A stretch of 64,000 nt of DNA from Climacium dendroides (GCA_950106755.1 OX467082.1:16368001-16432000), one strand, 5' to 3'. Shown: positions 13,306 to 24,992, numbered from the stretch's first letter. Notes: a model not told the origin generated them from the sequence alone. A program made the numbers and translations.

Positions 13306-13952
13306 ATGGAGGAGGAAGGTCACGAGGAAGGTATCGGTCACGCCCAAATTTGCACTCAAATTTCCATGTTCCCGTCATTGGATGCAGATTTGCGAGCCAT
13401 TTCCGAGGTGAGATTCTTCACTCGAAGCAATCACTCGATTTATTTGAAATCCATCTCTGTCATCGTTTTCTAACTTACGTCGGAAGTCGGTGCTGGAGCT
13501 TCGGCTTCGAACGAGCGAGAATTTCCTTCTGTTGTGGATAATTCGTAAAACATTCCCTTTTCAGATCCTTTCTTCGTACACCCACCTTTCCGTGGTGGTC
13601 TATTATGCTTCGGTTTGAATTCTTGAGCTGAATTTCACGAAATGGGGTTTACAGCGAGGATGTCTTTGACTTCGTAATTACTAATTCTTTGTTCACTTTT
13701 GTCCACATCGTTCCGAATTCGTGGAGTGAATTGCCTCTCATTAGTTTTGAATTTGCACTACACTTATGAGCATTTCTTTATGTGAATCTGGTTCAATTTT
13801 TCCAAGTGATGGTTGTCTTGTGGTTTGCAGTACCAATCTCTATGGTTTGACAGGTATATGGCAGTCGTAAAAAATTAGAGAATAGAGATCCAGAAACCGA
13901 TGGGGAGGAGCCATCAATATACAAGATGTTTTTGGTGAAGTTGTTCATTTAA
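13306..13952 (+). pseudogene. Possible small gene or captured gene fragment, unrecognised
   Basis: I do not recognise this protein. Two exons are suggested. 13306-13407 encodes a 34-residue acidic start (MEEEGHEEGIGHAQ...) and ends in a strong donor, GAG followed by GTGAGA. A second exon opens at 13854 after TTTGACAG and reads VYGSRKKLENRDPETD... in the same phase until a TAA at 13950-13952. A donor-like GTGAAG at 13935 could continue the gene, but I find no further convincing exon. An alternative acceptor at 13831 gives a 49-residue product instead. Base composition is richer in GC than the flanks. It lies between two blocks of TATTGCA motifs, so capture by a transposon is possible. It may instead be a short lineage-specific gene or a relic. 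Confidence 0.3.
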
Positions 13953-14099
13953 ATTGTTGGTTTATTGGTTCGATTGTATGTTTTCTGGGTTGCATACTTG
14001 CATCTGTGGCGCTTATCATTTGTTTGTAACGTGGTCAATTGTGGCAAGTTATGAGTCTTGGACATTTTGAAAGACTATGCAACTGTGATGACAAGGTAT

Positions 14100-15225
14100 G
14101 GTCTATAGCTTCCTGCATTTTAACTTAGTTTCTTCTTTTCATTGATAGTGCTGCAAGACATTTGTGGGATTCTTAAGGTATTATGCCCATTGGAGCTGTT
14201 TTCATATGATGATATCAATCTATGATGATTTAATTGGCACTGTAATTGCATTGCTTGATGAGTTCTATATCTATTATGCCTACAACTTGATACATAGGAA
14301 GGAAATAAAATCGCCAATAACTCTTAATTTGCAGTTTGGGTAGGGTTTTTTTGTGTTCCATCATTTCATTAACATTTCAATAATACATTTGTGCACCACA
14401 TATTGTCAAGTTGATGACTAATTTAAATTTTTAGTTGGTGATGCAAGGAAATTATATGAAAATCCAAGAAAAATATATTTGTAGAGAATGGTTGCTGAGG
14501 TGTAGAATATGAAATGGGAGTTTCTCCATTAGAGCAATTGTTTCCACTCATTTATGTTCTTAGTTTGATATCATTATAGAGCAATTGTAGGTAGTAGAGT
14601 ATAGTAGTTTGGTTGAATCATAGTGTTTGTAGATATTGCAATGTAGTATAGAGTAGTGTTTAATTGTATGTTTTGTTACATTTGCAAATGTAACATTCTT
14701 GGAGATTACATATATGAATGTGAAATTGTAATGTTTATGAATCTTGTATTGAAATGTGCATTGATTGAATTAGAAAATGTAATCACTTTGAGGGTTTTGT
14801 AATTTGAAATGCACATAAATGCAATATAATTATGATGTTGTTTGAATAAAATAATTTTGCACTTGCAATATTGTAGGAATACAAATAATGATCAAATTAA
14901 TCACAAAAGCATGTATATTTCAATAGTGAAAGAATATTGTTGTTATACACTAATTATACATCATTGTAGAATTATAAGAGTTCATTTGATGCATGCTTCC
15001 ATCATTGACTATTAAAGAATTTCAATATATTTTACAATCAACATTGCAATATTGTGTATAGCATACTACTTAGCAATATTGATTTGACACCAATATAGTA
15101 TTACATACAACAATCTCCTCATTTGTACTGCAACAATACAAATTTAGTATTGCACTGTTCAAACACTGACGTAGTACCGAATGTATATTGCAACAAAACT
15201 GATTGGGTCATTAAGTTAGGTTTTT
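14100..15225. other. Gene-free stretch, AT-rich
   Basis: I see no gene. The right part (14980-15200) is dense in GCAATATTG and GTATTGCA-type motifs that mirror those at 11340-11600. Confidence 0.4.
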
Positions 15226-15572
15226 CCCGATGAAAGCGTTAAGCTGTGTTTTGGAGTGAGATGATGAAGTGTTGCAGGACCACTTGACCACCACGGCGCA
15301 AACAGCGCCACATCAGGCTACGTACCCAAGATTTCTCAGATCCAAAGAATGGTCCATCAATTGGTTGCTTCACCAATACGATCCCACTGACAAACCTGCC
15401 GCAACAATGAAAACAGGCTCTGATTGATCCGAACCCGAAGTCCCGGACCCGAACCCAAACCTGGGACTGAAAAGAGCCGAAGATGCGACTGGACCAACGC
15501 TTCCTTGCGCCCCCAAACTTATCACGCCAACTCATGCCAATCGTGTACCCAGCTGGCCTCCCCCATACCCCT

Positions 15573-15593
15573 CCACGTGTCCCGCTACGTGTC
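15573..15593 (+). promoter_or_regulatory. Two ABRE sites upstream of the dehydrin
   Basis: CCACGTGT at 15573-15580 and TACGTGTC at 15586-15593 are two ACGTGT-core abscisic acid response elements 13 bases apart. They lie about 150-170 bases upstream of the TATA-like box. Paired ABREs are the usual signature of ABA and desiccation induction through bZIP factors, and they fit the dehydrin that follows. Function is inferred from the motif. Confidence 0.75.
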
Positions 15594-15742
15594 ACCACCA
15601 CATGGATCCCGTGAAGCTCTGACATCCTCTTCCCTCCGTCCACTCAGGAAAGTGAGAAAAAAAAAACAATAATATCAGAAAAATGACACCTGGCACCCCC
15701 TATCGTCTTCCCTCCACTTGACCCCGTCTCTCCTCAATCTCC

Positions 15743-15750
15743 TTACAAAA
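15743..15750 (+). promoter_or_regulatory. TATA-like box of the dehydrin gene
   Basis: TTACAAAA, followed by AGCCCGCCACC, is the only TATA-like match in the right place. It would put transcription start near 15770-15785 (CACACATCAACACC), giving a 5' UTR of about 160 bases before the ATG at 15941. The match is imperfect. Confidence 0.4.
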
Positions 15751-15940
15751 GCCCGCCACCCCAAGGCCATTCACACATCAACACCACCATCACTAGCAAG
15801 CATAGCTAGTCATTCCACTTGTATTCCAGCATACAATCTTTCCGACTTCCTGCAGTCACAACTTACTTACCACCAGTGTCTCTGATAGCCGTGCTTTCTG
15901 ATAGCGTTTCTGTGAAGAGAGATTTTTCTGAGCTAGCGAG

Positions 15941-17209
15941 ATGGCCACCAATGAGTACAACCCAGAGCAGACTGGTGCCCGGTCGGAGCTCGACGAGCCA
16001 AGGAGGACGACCGAGAGCACGGGATTTGATCAAAGCGAGAGTGGCTACGGCGGCGAGGGCGGCAAGGGTGGCTACGGCGCAGTGAGCGAGAACGAGCCGC
16101 CTCACCACAAGATTCACTCGGATGATGAGCCCCTGCCCAAGCCCAGTGGCGGCACCTACGATGATGACCAATTCTCTACGCCGTCGGCAACTGGTACTGG
16201 CGGTAACTATGGCGATGACAGCACGGAGAAGTTCCAGGACTCGCGCTCCGAGCCCCAGTACGATGGTGAGAACAATTGTTCCATACTCAGTGCAGATCAT
16301 CGTCTAGATGACTGTCTAGATCACCTATTGTCTTTTTTTAGGATATGGGACTGAGTAGTTTTATGTTTGGTGCTTCTGGATTGTTTTGATGCTGACTGTT
16401 TTTTGGAATTGAAATTGCAGAGACACCTGAAACTCGCTCCAGGGGCGTAGGTGGAGAGGAGAAGCCGAGCGGAGGCTACTCTGATCCGAGCTCAGCGTTC
16501 CCTGGCGCCCCTGTCGACCGGTCGGTAGAGGAGCCCGGCTATGGCCAGGATACCAAAGGTATGCCTGCCTTCCCCCCTTTTTCTTGATTTTCATGTGCTA
16601 AGTGAAAGGAACGGAATCTGTGCCTATCTTCAACTGTTGAATGTTTGACATAGGAAATGATTCAACACTTATAGATGGAAAGAGGTCCACAAATTACAAC
16701 AAGAAGAATTTTGCAGAAAATTCAACCTGAAAGTTCATCATAAGCGACCAATTTCAACCAATTTTGGTGGACAAGCCAATATACCCACGATAGTAGTGAT
16801 AATTTAACTGGGTTCCTTAGATCGTTCCTCCGATTGTTCCTCCGATTGTTCCAGTAGGTGTTTGTGTAGAGATGGGTTAAATTCAGGAAAAGTTTGGTTC
16901 TTTTTGTTGAGATTTCTGCTTCAGGAGATACTTGGAGAGATTTTAACGTGTGCAACACCTTTATCATTGACTGCAGCTTCCGATCCATTGAGCACGGAAA
17001 CAGGACCGGTGAGTCCCACCCCCAAGAAGGAGGGGTTTGTGCAGAAGCTGAAGGACAAGCTGCCGGGTCACAAGACCAGCACCCCTGAAACTGTGGAAGA
17101 CGACACGCCCTTGGACTCGGGTACGGGTACCCCGAAGAAGGGATTCATGACCAAGATCAAGGAGAAACTCCCTGGACACCACTCACCCACCGCCCCGACC
17201 ACCGAGTAA
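15941..17209 (+). CDS. Dehydrin (group 2 LEA protein), K2-type, 3 exons, 231 aa
   Basis: Disordered hydrophilic protein that protects membranes and enzymes during drying or freezing. Exons are 15941-16265, 16421-16558 and 16977-17209, with phase 1 at both junctions and a final TAA. The first 150 residues are rich in Gly, Ser, Glu, Asp and Tyr with no cysteine or membrane segment. The C terminus holds two K-segments of the KKGxxxKIKEKLPGH type at residues 171-186 and 208-223, predicted to form amphipathic helices on lipid surfaces. There is no poly-serine S-segment and no clear DEYGNP Y-segment, although NEYNP near the N terminus recalls one. Two ABREs upstream point to ABA control. The dehydrin call is firm; the subgroup is less so. 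Confidence 0.95.
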
Positions 17210-17321
17210 GCTTAGTAAGAGCGTTCAGTGCTATGAATTGTTCTGGCTGCGGATTATTGAGTATCTGAGTGTGTAAATTATGTGATTTTGATTGTACATC
17301 GATCGACAGCTCTGAATTATT

Positions 17322-17327
17322 AATAAA
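17322..17327 (+). terminator. Putative polyadenylation signal of the dehydrin
   Basis: AATAAA lies 113 bases after the dehydrin stop codon, in AT-rich DNA. It is the only canonical hexamer in the expected range. Confidence 0.55.
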
Positions 17328-17734
17328 TCCTTCATTCTGAATGCAATTTGCATACAGGCCGGTTGTTTCAAATATCCAAAGGACTCTCAAGTGGGCACCT
17401 TCTTAAGCTTGATTTGATCATATTGCATGGCAATGACTGAGTCGACGCTTCTACTCACATATGCATGTGTTGACAGTACTGGGAGTTTGGAACATGGTGT
17501 AGTTACTGTCATCAGATTTGAAACAAATAACAGTGCTTATGAAGTGACTATAATTACGTATCCATGATCTTTTCATCTGCATGCACCCAAAACAGTCGAA
17601 TGTAAATAAGGTATACGTACGATGAGAGGAATTTTTTCTAGATATCATAGTACCTGCATTGCCGGAGGAGGCAGGATAGATTGATTTTTAAGACCTTCGG
17701 TACAGACAGAAGTGCCATGTACTGTACAAAGCAA
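17328..17734. other. Gene-free stretch
   Basis: Intergenic DNA after the dehydrin. No gene or repeat recognised. Confidence 0.45.
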
Positions 17735-18606
17735 TTAACCCCTAAAGTCCCACCAAAGTCCCTGATAGGACTCTTGGGATTTCGGGTAGGCTTGTGTGAT
17801 CTCAATTTTTGACCTAATTCTTTGAAATTTTTTTGACTTGATATTTTGAATATTTTTTTAAAGATAGAAAATTATATTAGTTTTGTGAAAATACAATTTT
17901 TATTTCAATCGATGTCTACAAGCAAAAGTCATTCCATTGTAAGTTCAAAAGCAACTTGAGAGGTTATCCAAGAAGCTTTGATTCATTGTATTTAAACAAG
18001 TGATAAGAAAATTATGGGATAATGTTGTTTTTTACACAATCTAAGGACCTTTTCAAAAAAATTAATTTTTGAATGCATTTTTTTACAATTTTTCAAAAAA
18101 AGTTATTAGGGAAGGTTAGGTTTTCTTACTAAGCTAATCTCACCATTGGGATTAGTGTGTTTCAATTTCATTTTAGAGCTATTAATAGTTTAGTTTTTCC
18201 ATCAACCTATTTCTACTTAACAATTTTTTAATGAATGAAAATTAGGTGTTTATTTGTTGAATTTATTTTTTTTAGATTCTCAACTCAAGTCTTCAACATA
18301 AAAAATTAGAAAAACAAAAGCAATACTGTAAAAATTTTAAGTTCAAAAGGTTTAAAGTCACAAAATCTAGTTGAGTAAGGTGTAAAAAAAACTTGTTTTC
18401 TTCACTTTGAATGCACAATATCTTGCAATCTATGCATGCAAAGTTTTTGAATTTTTTTCCACACATTTTTATACTAGTGTAGTACAAGATCCCATGGTTA
18501 GATATGTAAAAGACGTGCAAAGTTCTTAAATTTTTACTCTTTGCAATAGAAATGGTAGTTTTAAGTGTTTTTCAATGGAAAATGGCCTTAGGACTTTAGG
18601 GGTTAA
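17735..18606. mobile_element. TTAA-bounded element, complete copy (872 bp)
   Basis: It begins TTAACCCCTAAAGTCC and ends with the exact reverse complement, GGACTTTAGGGGTTAA. The bases outside each TTAA do not match each other, so TTAA itself is the best candidate for the target duplication. The interior is AT-rich and non-coding, and it is shared with the copies at 24053-24992 and (inverted) 61997-62923. TTAA targets and CCC-starting ends are the hallmark of the piggyBac superfamily, but no transposase is present here, so that link is inference. Confidence 0.7.
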
Positions 18607-18857
18607 GTTAGATGGAACTCAAAAAGATGGATTGAGATAGCTGGCCTTTTTCCAACTAACCACCCATTTTTTCTAATTAGGTTGCTTTGTTTTTTTATTA
18701 GCTCTGGTGTAGGTAATAGCTCAGACAAATATTGAAGAGGTATACATTGAAATCATACAATGATCAAATAGAAGTTTTAAGGGGACCGATACTAATTAAT
18801 CGACATTACACACTATATAAATATGGAAAAGGGGTCGGAAAGGAGTCAGCAAAGGGA

Positions 18858-19596
18858 GCCAACCCATTTCCAGCCACTTCAGCAATTTCGCATATCTGGA
18901 CTGTTGTCTGGAGTGGAGAAATTTTTCCGTATACAAAAATAGAGTTTAGAAGGATTCCATATTTTTTCAGAATTTTATTTTTCAAAACATAATTACTATG
19001 AATTTTTTAGTGGAAGATTTTGTTCGAAATATTCTTGTCATATAGATCCTCCTATTTTCAACCATAGGTTGGTTGCAAGATCAACTAAGATTGCAGCCAA
19101 TTGTAATGCGCCACGACTGCATTGGAGATTGTGCCATAATTAATCTCTTGCTTTCTCTTGCTGATTGGAAAGCGTGTAGTCTATAGGACTGGAATGGGTC
19201 CCTAGTTGCAAATGGGTCGCCTCCCTTGCCTTAAGGGAGCCGACCCATTTCCAACCATTGTGTTGTTTTCTTGAGTGGAGAAATTTTCCCGTGTACAAAA
19301 ATAGAGTTTAGAAGGATTCCATATTTTTTTCAGAATTTTATTTCTCAAAACATAATTACTATGAATTTTTTAGTTGAAGATTTTGTTCGATATATTCTTG
19401 TCATATAGGTCCTCCTATTTTCAACCATAGGTTGGTTGCAAGATCAACCAAAATTACAGCCAATCGTAATGCGCCACGACTGCATTGGAGATTGTGCCAT
19501 AATTAATCTCCTGCTTTCTCCTGCTCATTGGAAAGCGTGTAGTCTACAGGACTGGAATGGGTCCCTGGTCGCAAATGGATCGCCTCCCTTGCCTTC
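18858..19596. repeat. Tandem duplication of a ~370 bp unit
   Basis: Copy one (about 18858-19233) and copy two (about 19239-19596) are nearly identical over long runs, for example AATAGAGTTTAGAAGGATTC and GCGCCACGACTGCATTGG. The few differences are scattered substitutions, so the duplication is fairly recent. No conserved reading frame spans both. Confidence 0.8.
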
Positions 19597-19599
19597 GAT

Positions 19600-21154
19600 T
19601 CAAATGTTGATCAATCCACGCCATCAAGTCATGAATCCAAAATATCGTCCTCCTAAAATTCTGAACATTAAAATATTGTACACGTGACTCACTTTAGAAA
19701 CGATTGGTACCATTGCCAATCACGCTTGTGATTATTTAGATGGGTCCACAAGAAACCTTGTCGATCAAACACTGGATAAACGGAAATCCATCCATCTCTG
19801 AGTGAGTCACACCCACTCATGAGTCATGACCCATCTGTGCTACCGAAGATATCTTCCCGAATCTCTGCACAAAACAACAACCAGGATTCCATTTCTTGGC
19901 ACCGTGTTCATTAATTTCGTCGGTGGTCAGAGAGAGATGGAATTGACTGAACTTGAAACTTAGCTTTTGAGCAAGGGCCTCGAGGACTGCTCAACTTCAA
20001 CTTGTGTCGACATCTGACAAGCTTGCATCATATTCGAAACAATGCAATTTTCCCATTTCTTAAGTTATCAACTTACCTTGCTGATTTCAGTCGGTACCAG
20101 CATTCACAGAACTGGTTTAAATTCACTCCATTGCTACTTAAAAATTTTCAGTACTAAATGTACATGGGAGAAAATCCTTGAAAAAATTAGATTTGGGCCG
20201 AGACTGCAACAAACAATAGAATTTGATAGCCAATTTGCAACTTTCTTCACATTGGAATTAGCATCTATTTAGTTAGTTTTGTGTTATTATACTCCCAATA
20301 ATCCTTTACAACTTGCAAAAAAAATTTGTTTTCTATTTTTTTTAATACTACTCACTTTCAAGATAGCCAATGTTGATGCATGTTTATCCTTGCCAAAGGT
20401 AGCATATTGCACTAAATTCAATAAACTAGTTCTGGGATCACTGGTTGGTACTATACACTAGAACTAAAAATAGTAAAAGTAACTCTGAATATTGTAATAA
20501 CAAAGATAATGGGATTTCTTCAATATCCTTAGCGTTATTCTTCTCTTTCCCCTTGGATAAGCTACACATATCTTATTCTGCTTCAAGCTAAAGGCTTCCT
20601 CAAATGAATATCAATTCCATGAAATGATCTATTCAAACATTCATTGTCCATATAAGATAATTGCACCTAAAATGGACCACTCCTCTAAATTGATCCCTTA
20701 TTTTTTAACAGAAACTAAATAGGGAGGATACCCAAAATGAAGTGTATGACAAGGACAAATGTAAGGTGAATTTTGAGTAGTATAAAACTCTATTTATAGT
20801 ACTATAGAGGTGGCAACCTTAAAAGTGGACAATTTTGGGTACACTTTTTGTTACTTTAACTTCTTCTCTAATGCCATTCTTCATGTACATAAAATGCATT
20901 TTGGCATCACCTACATGACACTTTTAGCACCCTACACCTTGCATCTTTAAAACTTTTTAACTAACTATAAGTAGGATTTTATTTCTCTAAACTAGTAAAA
21001 TAAATCCCTATGAAAATGAGTTCGAACTTTGAGAGGTAGACTATTTCAATTGAGAATTCTATTGAATTCCTAAAAGCATCAATTGCATGATTGTGATTTG
21101 TTACTCCACCCCACCCCACCCCTTTGTAATTTTCAAATAGGGTAGGGGTGGCAT
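19600..21154. other. Gene-free stretch
   Basis: Several short frames occur but none is recognisable, and splice-like signals do not link them. I see nothing to annotate. Confidence 0.45.
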
Positions 21155-21330
21155 TTGATATAGGATATATCTTATATTAGTATCTGTATCTAATTTGTAT
21201 CCCATATCTTGTATCCCATACCCATATTGTATTTGTATCTAACTTGTATCTATATTGTATTTGTATTCATATTGTATCAGCATCAAATCGTATCATATCT
21301 ATACCATACCGTATATGTATCAAGATCCTA
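21155..21330. repeat. Degenerate GTATCTATATT microsatellite
   Basis: This is a low-complexity block of imperfect TTGTATCYATATTG-like units. It is non-coding. Confidence 0.6.
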
Positions 21331-21868
21331 AGGATCTTGTTTTTCCTCAACATGATGCTCCATCGACGGTTGGGAGAAAGGTCATTTTATTTTTTTGAAT
21401 CCAATCAACAGCTCACGTTTTGTAGAGGGGGGCACAACTAATACAATAAAAACACATCTTTTTGATACATTATTTCAATGTTCACCATTTCTTCCAATTG
21501 ATTTCTCCATCCACATCTTCTCCATTATTTTCACATCACCCAAGTGGTGTCAGAATTGGTTCATTTCCAGTAAATGCTCCATTTGAATTGGAACATTTGA
21601 ACAATCACTCATCTAATTTCACACATGAAATCTTGTTGCCAATTCCATGAATATAAGTAATGGCTTAATTGCAAACATTACAACACACTCAATTTACATC
21701 AAACGCTCTTCGCATTACATTAACAAAATAACACATGAAGGACCAAACCCTCTCCGTGGTTCTTAAAAAGAAGAAGGAAGATAACTAACCCTAACTGTCG
21801 GAACCATCACTAAGTCCGGTTTGTACAAACTAGTTTGTAACATTACCCCCCTTCAAAGTCAAGTTCCT

Positions 21869-22667
21869 TTAATGGTTTGGCCCTAGCGCCTCGGAATGAA
21901 GGCTGTGAAATTGAACAACTGCCTTAGGAATGTTTTCTAAGTTAGTTGTTGGTTCTGAAGAATACTCCTCCAGTCCATAGCCCTCCCATGTGACAAGGTA
22001 TTGTAGTTTTTCCAACGCCCAAAGAGCCTTGAATCCATAACTTTGTGAACCTCCCATTCAATATCCCCATTGGAAGTTATAATTAGAGGAGGCGGGATCC
22101 TGTGCCGGCCGAAAATGATATCTGGGCGTTATCTTTCCAAAAGAGACACATGGAATACATCGTAGATGCAAAGGGTTTTCGGAAGCTTGAGCCGATAGAC
22201 TAAGTCAAAAAATTTAGATAACACCGGAAATGGCCCCAAAAATTTTGAGGATAATTTCCATGACGGTGAGGTTGTAGCAATATTTTCATTGTGAAGGACT
22301 TTGTCTCCAACTTGGAAAGTTGGTTGTAAAGTCATTCCCCTATCGTAATGTCTTTTAGCTTATTCCTCTGCCATTGTAATCATAGCTTTTAATTCTTCAT
22401 GAATTTCTTGCAAATGGCGCACTTTGTCCTCCACCACCGGGACCGTAGATGTAGTTGGTATCATAAAGGATAATATTAGGTGATACCCGTATGTTGCATA
22501 AAAAGGAGAAAATCCTGTTGCAGCATGTGAAGCGTTATTATAGGCAAATTCTACAAGTGGCAAGAGGTCCACCCAATCGTCTTGACGTGTTGTTGTAAAC
22601 ATCCGCAAAAATTGTTCCAAAACTTGATTTACTCTTTCAGTTTGCCCGTCTAATTGCGGATTTATTG
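21869..22667 (-). pseudogene. Ty3/gypsy chromovirus integrase C-terminal relic
   Basis: On the minus strand the fragment opens in the integrase catalytic tail (DGQTERVNQVLEQ near 22655-22615, then the FAYNN region). It passes through the GPY/F-type module (KFLGPFPV, about 22240) and ends in a chromodomain (YLVTWEGYGLEEYSSEP, about 22000-21950). Two in-frame stop codons (at 22360-22362 and just after LLER near 22129) and at least one frameshift before the chromodomain make it non-functional. Gag, protease, reverse transcriptase, RNase H and both LTRs are missing. At its upstream edge it abuts the TA-type element at 22668. Chromodomain integrases direct insertion to heterochromatin in this clade. 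Confidence 0.85.
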
Positions 22668-23441
22668 TATCACATATTAAGAAAAAATTGATATATTTGA
22701 ATAGAATGCATGATAATGATTTCGATAAGTCTTTGAAATAATTATTTTAATTATTCTATAAAAATATTTCCAATCATGCATACATAGAAATCATATTTTC
22801 ACACAATGTGATATTATTGAAATAGAGTAGCAGTTCACAATCACCTTTGTAATATCACTTTTTACAAATGATGATATTATAGAAATAATATAGTTGTTGC
22901 AATTGAGGTGATATTAAAGAAGATCAATATGGGGATATTATAAAGGTAGCAATTCCATTGTTTTTCTTGGCTTTATATTTCTTTTGCATTTCTATGATTT
23001 TGTGCTTCTATGAGCTTTGAGCTTCTGATTTCAATTTTTTATTGCTACTACCAAACAATTTAAGAAATTTATTAGATTGAACCGATTTTGGATTTCACAA
23101 CAATTAAATTGTTCACAAAGCTTTTGAGATTTACAAGGTTTTCCTTTAAACTCTTCTATTTGGGTTGCCATTGTTTGTAACAATTGAGTCAAATTTCTAA
23201 TGCATTCTAATGTATGTGTATCTTTTACCGCATTCATCATTGCATGTATTTCATTCATCATTCATTAAATTTCTATTGTTTATTTCAGTATATGCTTATT
23301 TATAAAAAAAACTATATGAAGATTTTAGTAATTTTTATTTGAAGATTTATTGAAATTCTTACTCTGCATTCTATCTAACACATAAAAATTCTTATGAAAT
23401 CCTAATGGTGAATGCGTAGCATAGCAAGCGCCTACCGCTAG
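22668..23441. mobile_element. TA-type TIR element, left end missing
   Basis: It is collinear with the complete copy at 32519-33245 and keeps the right terminal repeat (GAATGCGTAGCATAGCAAGC ... CTAG, ending at 23441). The left terminal repeat is absent: homology starts at ATTGTATCACATATTA, directly after the gypsy relic. A micro-ORF on the minus strand (23031-23261) starts MMNEIHAMMN and is shared with the other copies. Confidence 0.7.
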
Positions 23442-23445
23442 TTGT

Positions 23446-24210
23446 TAATTATAATAATATGTTTTGAGTACATAGGTTATAATAGCAAGAAAGATTTAGC
23501 AACAATTCAACCTTATATAAGATGAAATTGACAAATTGTTTCCATCTTTAGGTTGCTAATACATGAAGCTAAGGTCATGAGTCTAGGATATCAATCTATT
23601 TGACACCTATGTTGTAGGTCTCTACATTATAAAAACTTTCCATGATTGTAAGATAGCTATGTTATGTATGTTTGTATTATTAGTGCTTATGTAATAAGCA
23701 CCTTCAGTAATTATAAAGTATCTACTTATATTCAAATCCAAAGCTCATATGGTCACATTCCTATGCTCAAATGTTAGCATCATTAGCTTTCACTCTAAAA
23801 TTCAAAAATTCCTATCCATGTTGTCAATAATTGGAAAATGTTATTTTTTGACAATAAATTGTCAAATAAAATGTACAATGGTCAAACCATCCCTTGTTGC
23901 ATGCAAACAAATACTATTTGATCATACTTCTTGCACTAACTAATTGAATTCCAATGCCTTAGCAAAAATATTTAAAGTAGCAATTTATCAATCTAGAGAA
24001 AATGTGGATAATTATTATTTGGATTCTTATTAAATGTCACTATTCAATGCACTTAAACCATAAAGGCCCATTGGGGGATAAATTGGATTTTGGGCAGGTT
24101 CTTATGACCTCAAATTTTATTGAAACTTTCTCATAAGATATAAAAATTTATTAGCTTCATGGCAGTAAAATTTTCATTTCAAACAATGCCCACAAGTAAA
24201 AGTTATACTA
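23446..24210. repeat. Dispersed ~765 bp repeat, copy 1
   Basis: It is highly similar to 41062-41826, for example TAATTATAATAATATG at the left edge and CCATCCCTTGTTGCAT inside. The unit runs across the left boundary of the TTAA element at 24053, so in both places that element sits at the same spot and was already present when the unit was copied. Confidence 0.8.
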
Positions 24211-24992
24211 CAAAATCCTAAATTTTCATTTGTCGAGTAGAAAAGAAATTCATAAAAATATTGAAATTGAAATTGAAATTAATTTTTTTTCTTATAGATC
24301 ATGTTTTTTTAATAAATGTGAAGCTTTGATTCATTCCATTTATATTGGTGATGTAAAATTTATAAATGATATAATTGTGTTTTAGGCAATATAAGCATCT
24401 TCTTAACAAACAACTTATAGGATCCATTTCTCAATGCAATTTTCACAATTTTTCACAATTTTTTTTGACAAGGTTAAGTTTTTTTATTAAAGCAGTCTCA
24501 CCATTGGAATTATTGTGTTTCAATCCTGTCTTAGAACTACTAATTATTTAGTTTTTCTTCAAATTTTGGACCTACTTCTACTTAATAATTATAAAAAAAT
24601 TGTAAATCAAGTTTACTTTTCTTGAAGTTTTTTTCCTAGGCTTTCTACACAATTCTTTAGCACAATTTTTATTTAATTGTAAATTTTGTAGTAAAAACAA
24701 TTCTTAAATGGTAGTCAAAGTCATTTTCTACAAATGCTAGTCAAAGTCAATTTTCATTTGGTGGGTTGAATACAACAAAAGTGAAAGTTTTTTTCAAACT
24801 TCAAATTCTAATATTTCTCAATTTGTAAGGTCAAGATTAAAGAAATTTTTATCACATGATTTTAGACATATAAATTACAAGATCCAATGGTTAGATTCTA
24901 AAAAAAATGTCGTTTTCATTGGTACATGCAACAAAAATGGCAGTTTTGAGTGATTTCTGACCAAAAAATGGCCTTGGAACTTCAGAGGTTAA
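24053..24992. mobile_element. TTAA-bounded element, complete copy (940 bp)
   Basis: It begins TTAAACCATAAAGGCCC and ends GGAACTTCAGAGGTTAA. The interior matches the copies at 17735-18606 and 61997-62923. It is non-coding, and its terminal repeats are more diverged than those at 17735, so it is probably an older insertion. Confidence 0.65.

Noticed and set aside
15239..15643. 134-codon minus-strand frame upstream of the dehydrin
   Set aside because: It overlaps the promoter and ABREs, shows no protein family, and its length is explained by higher GC content.
15863..16300. 145-codon frame antisense to dehydrin exon 1
   Set aside because: Shadow of the GC-rich dehydrin coding sequence; it has no recognisable domain.
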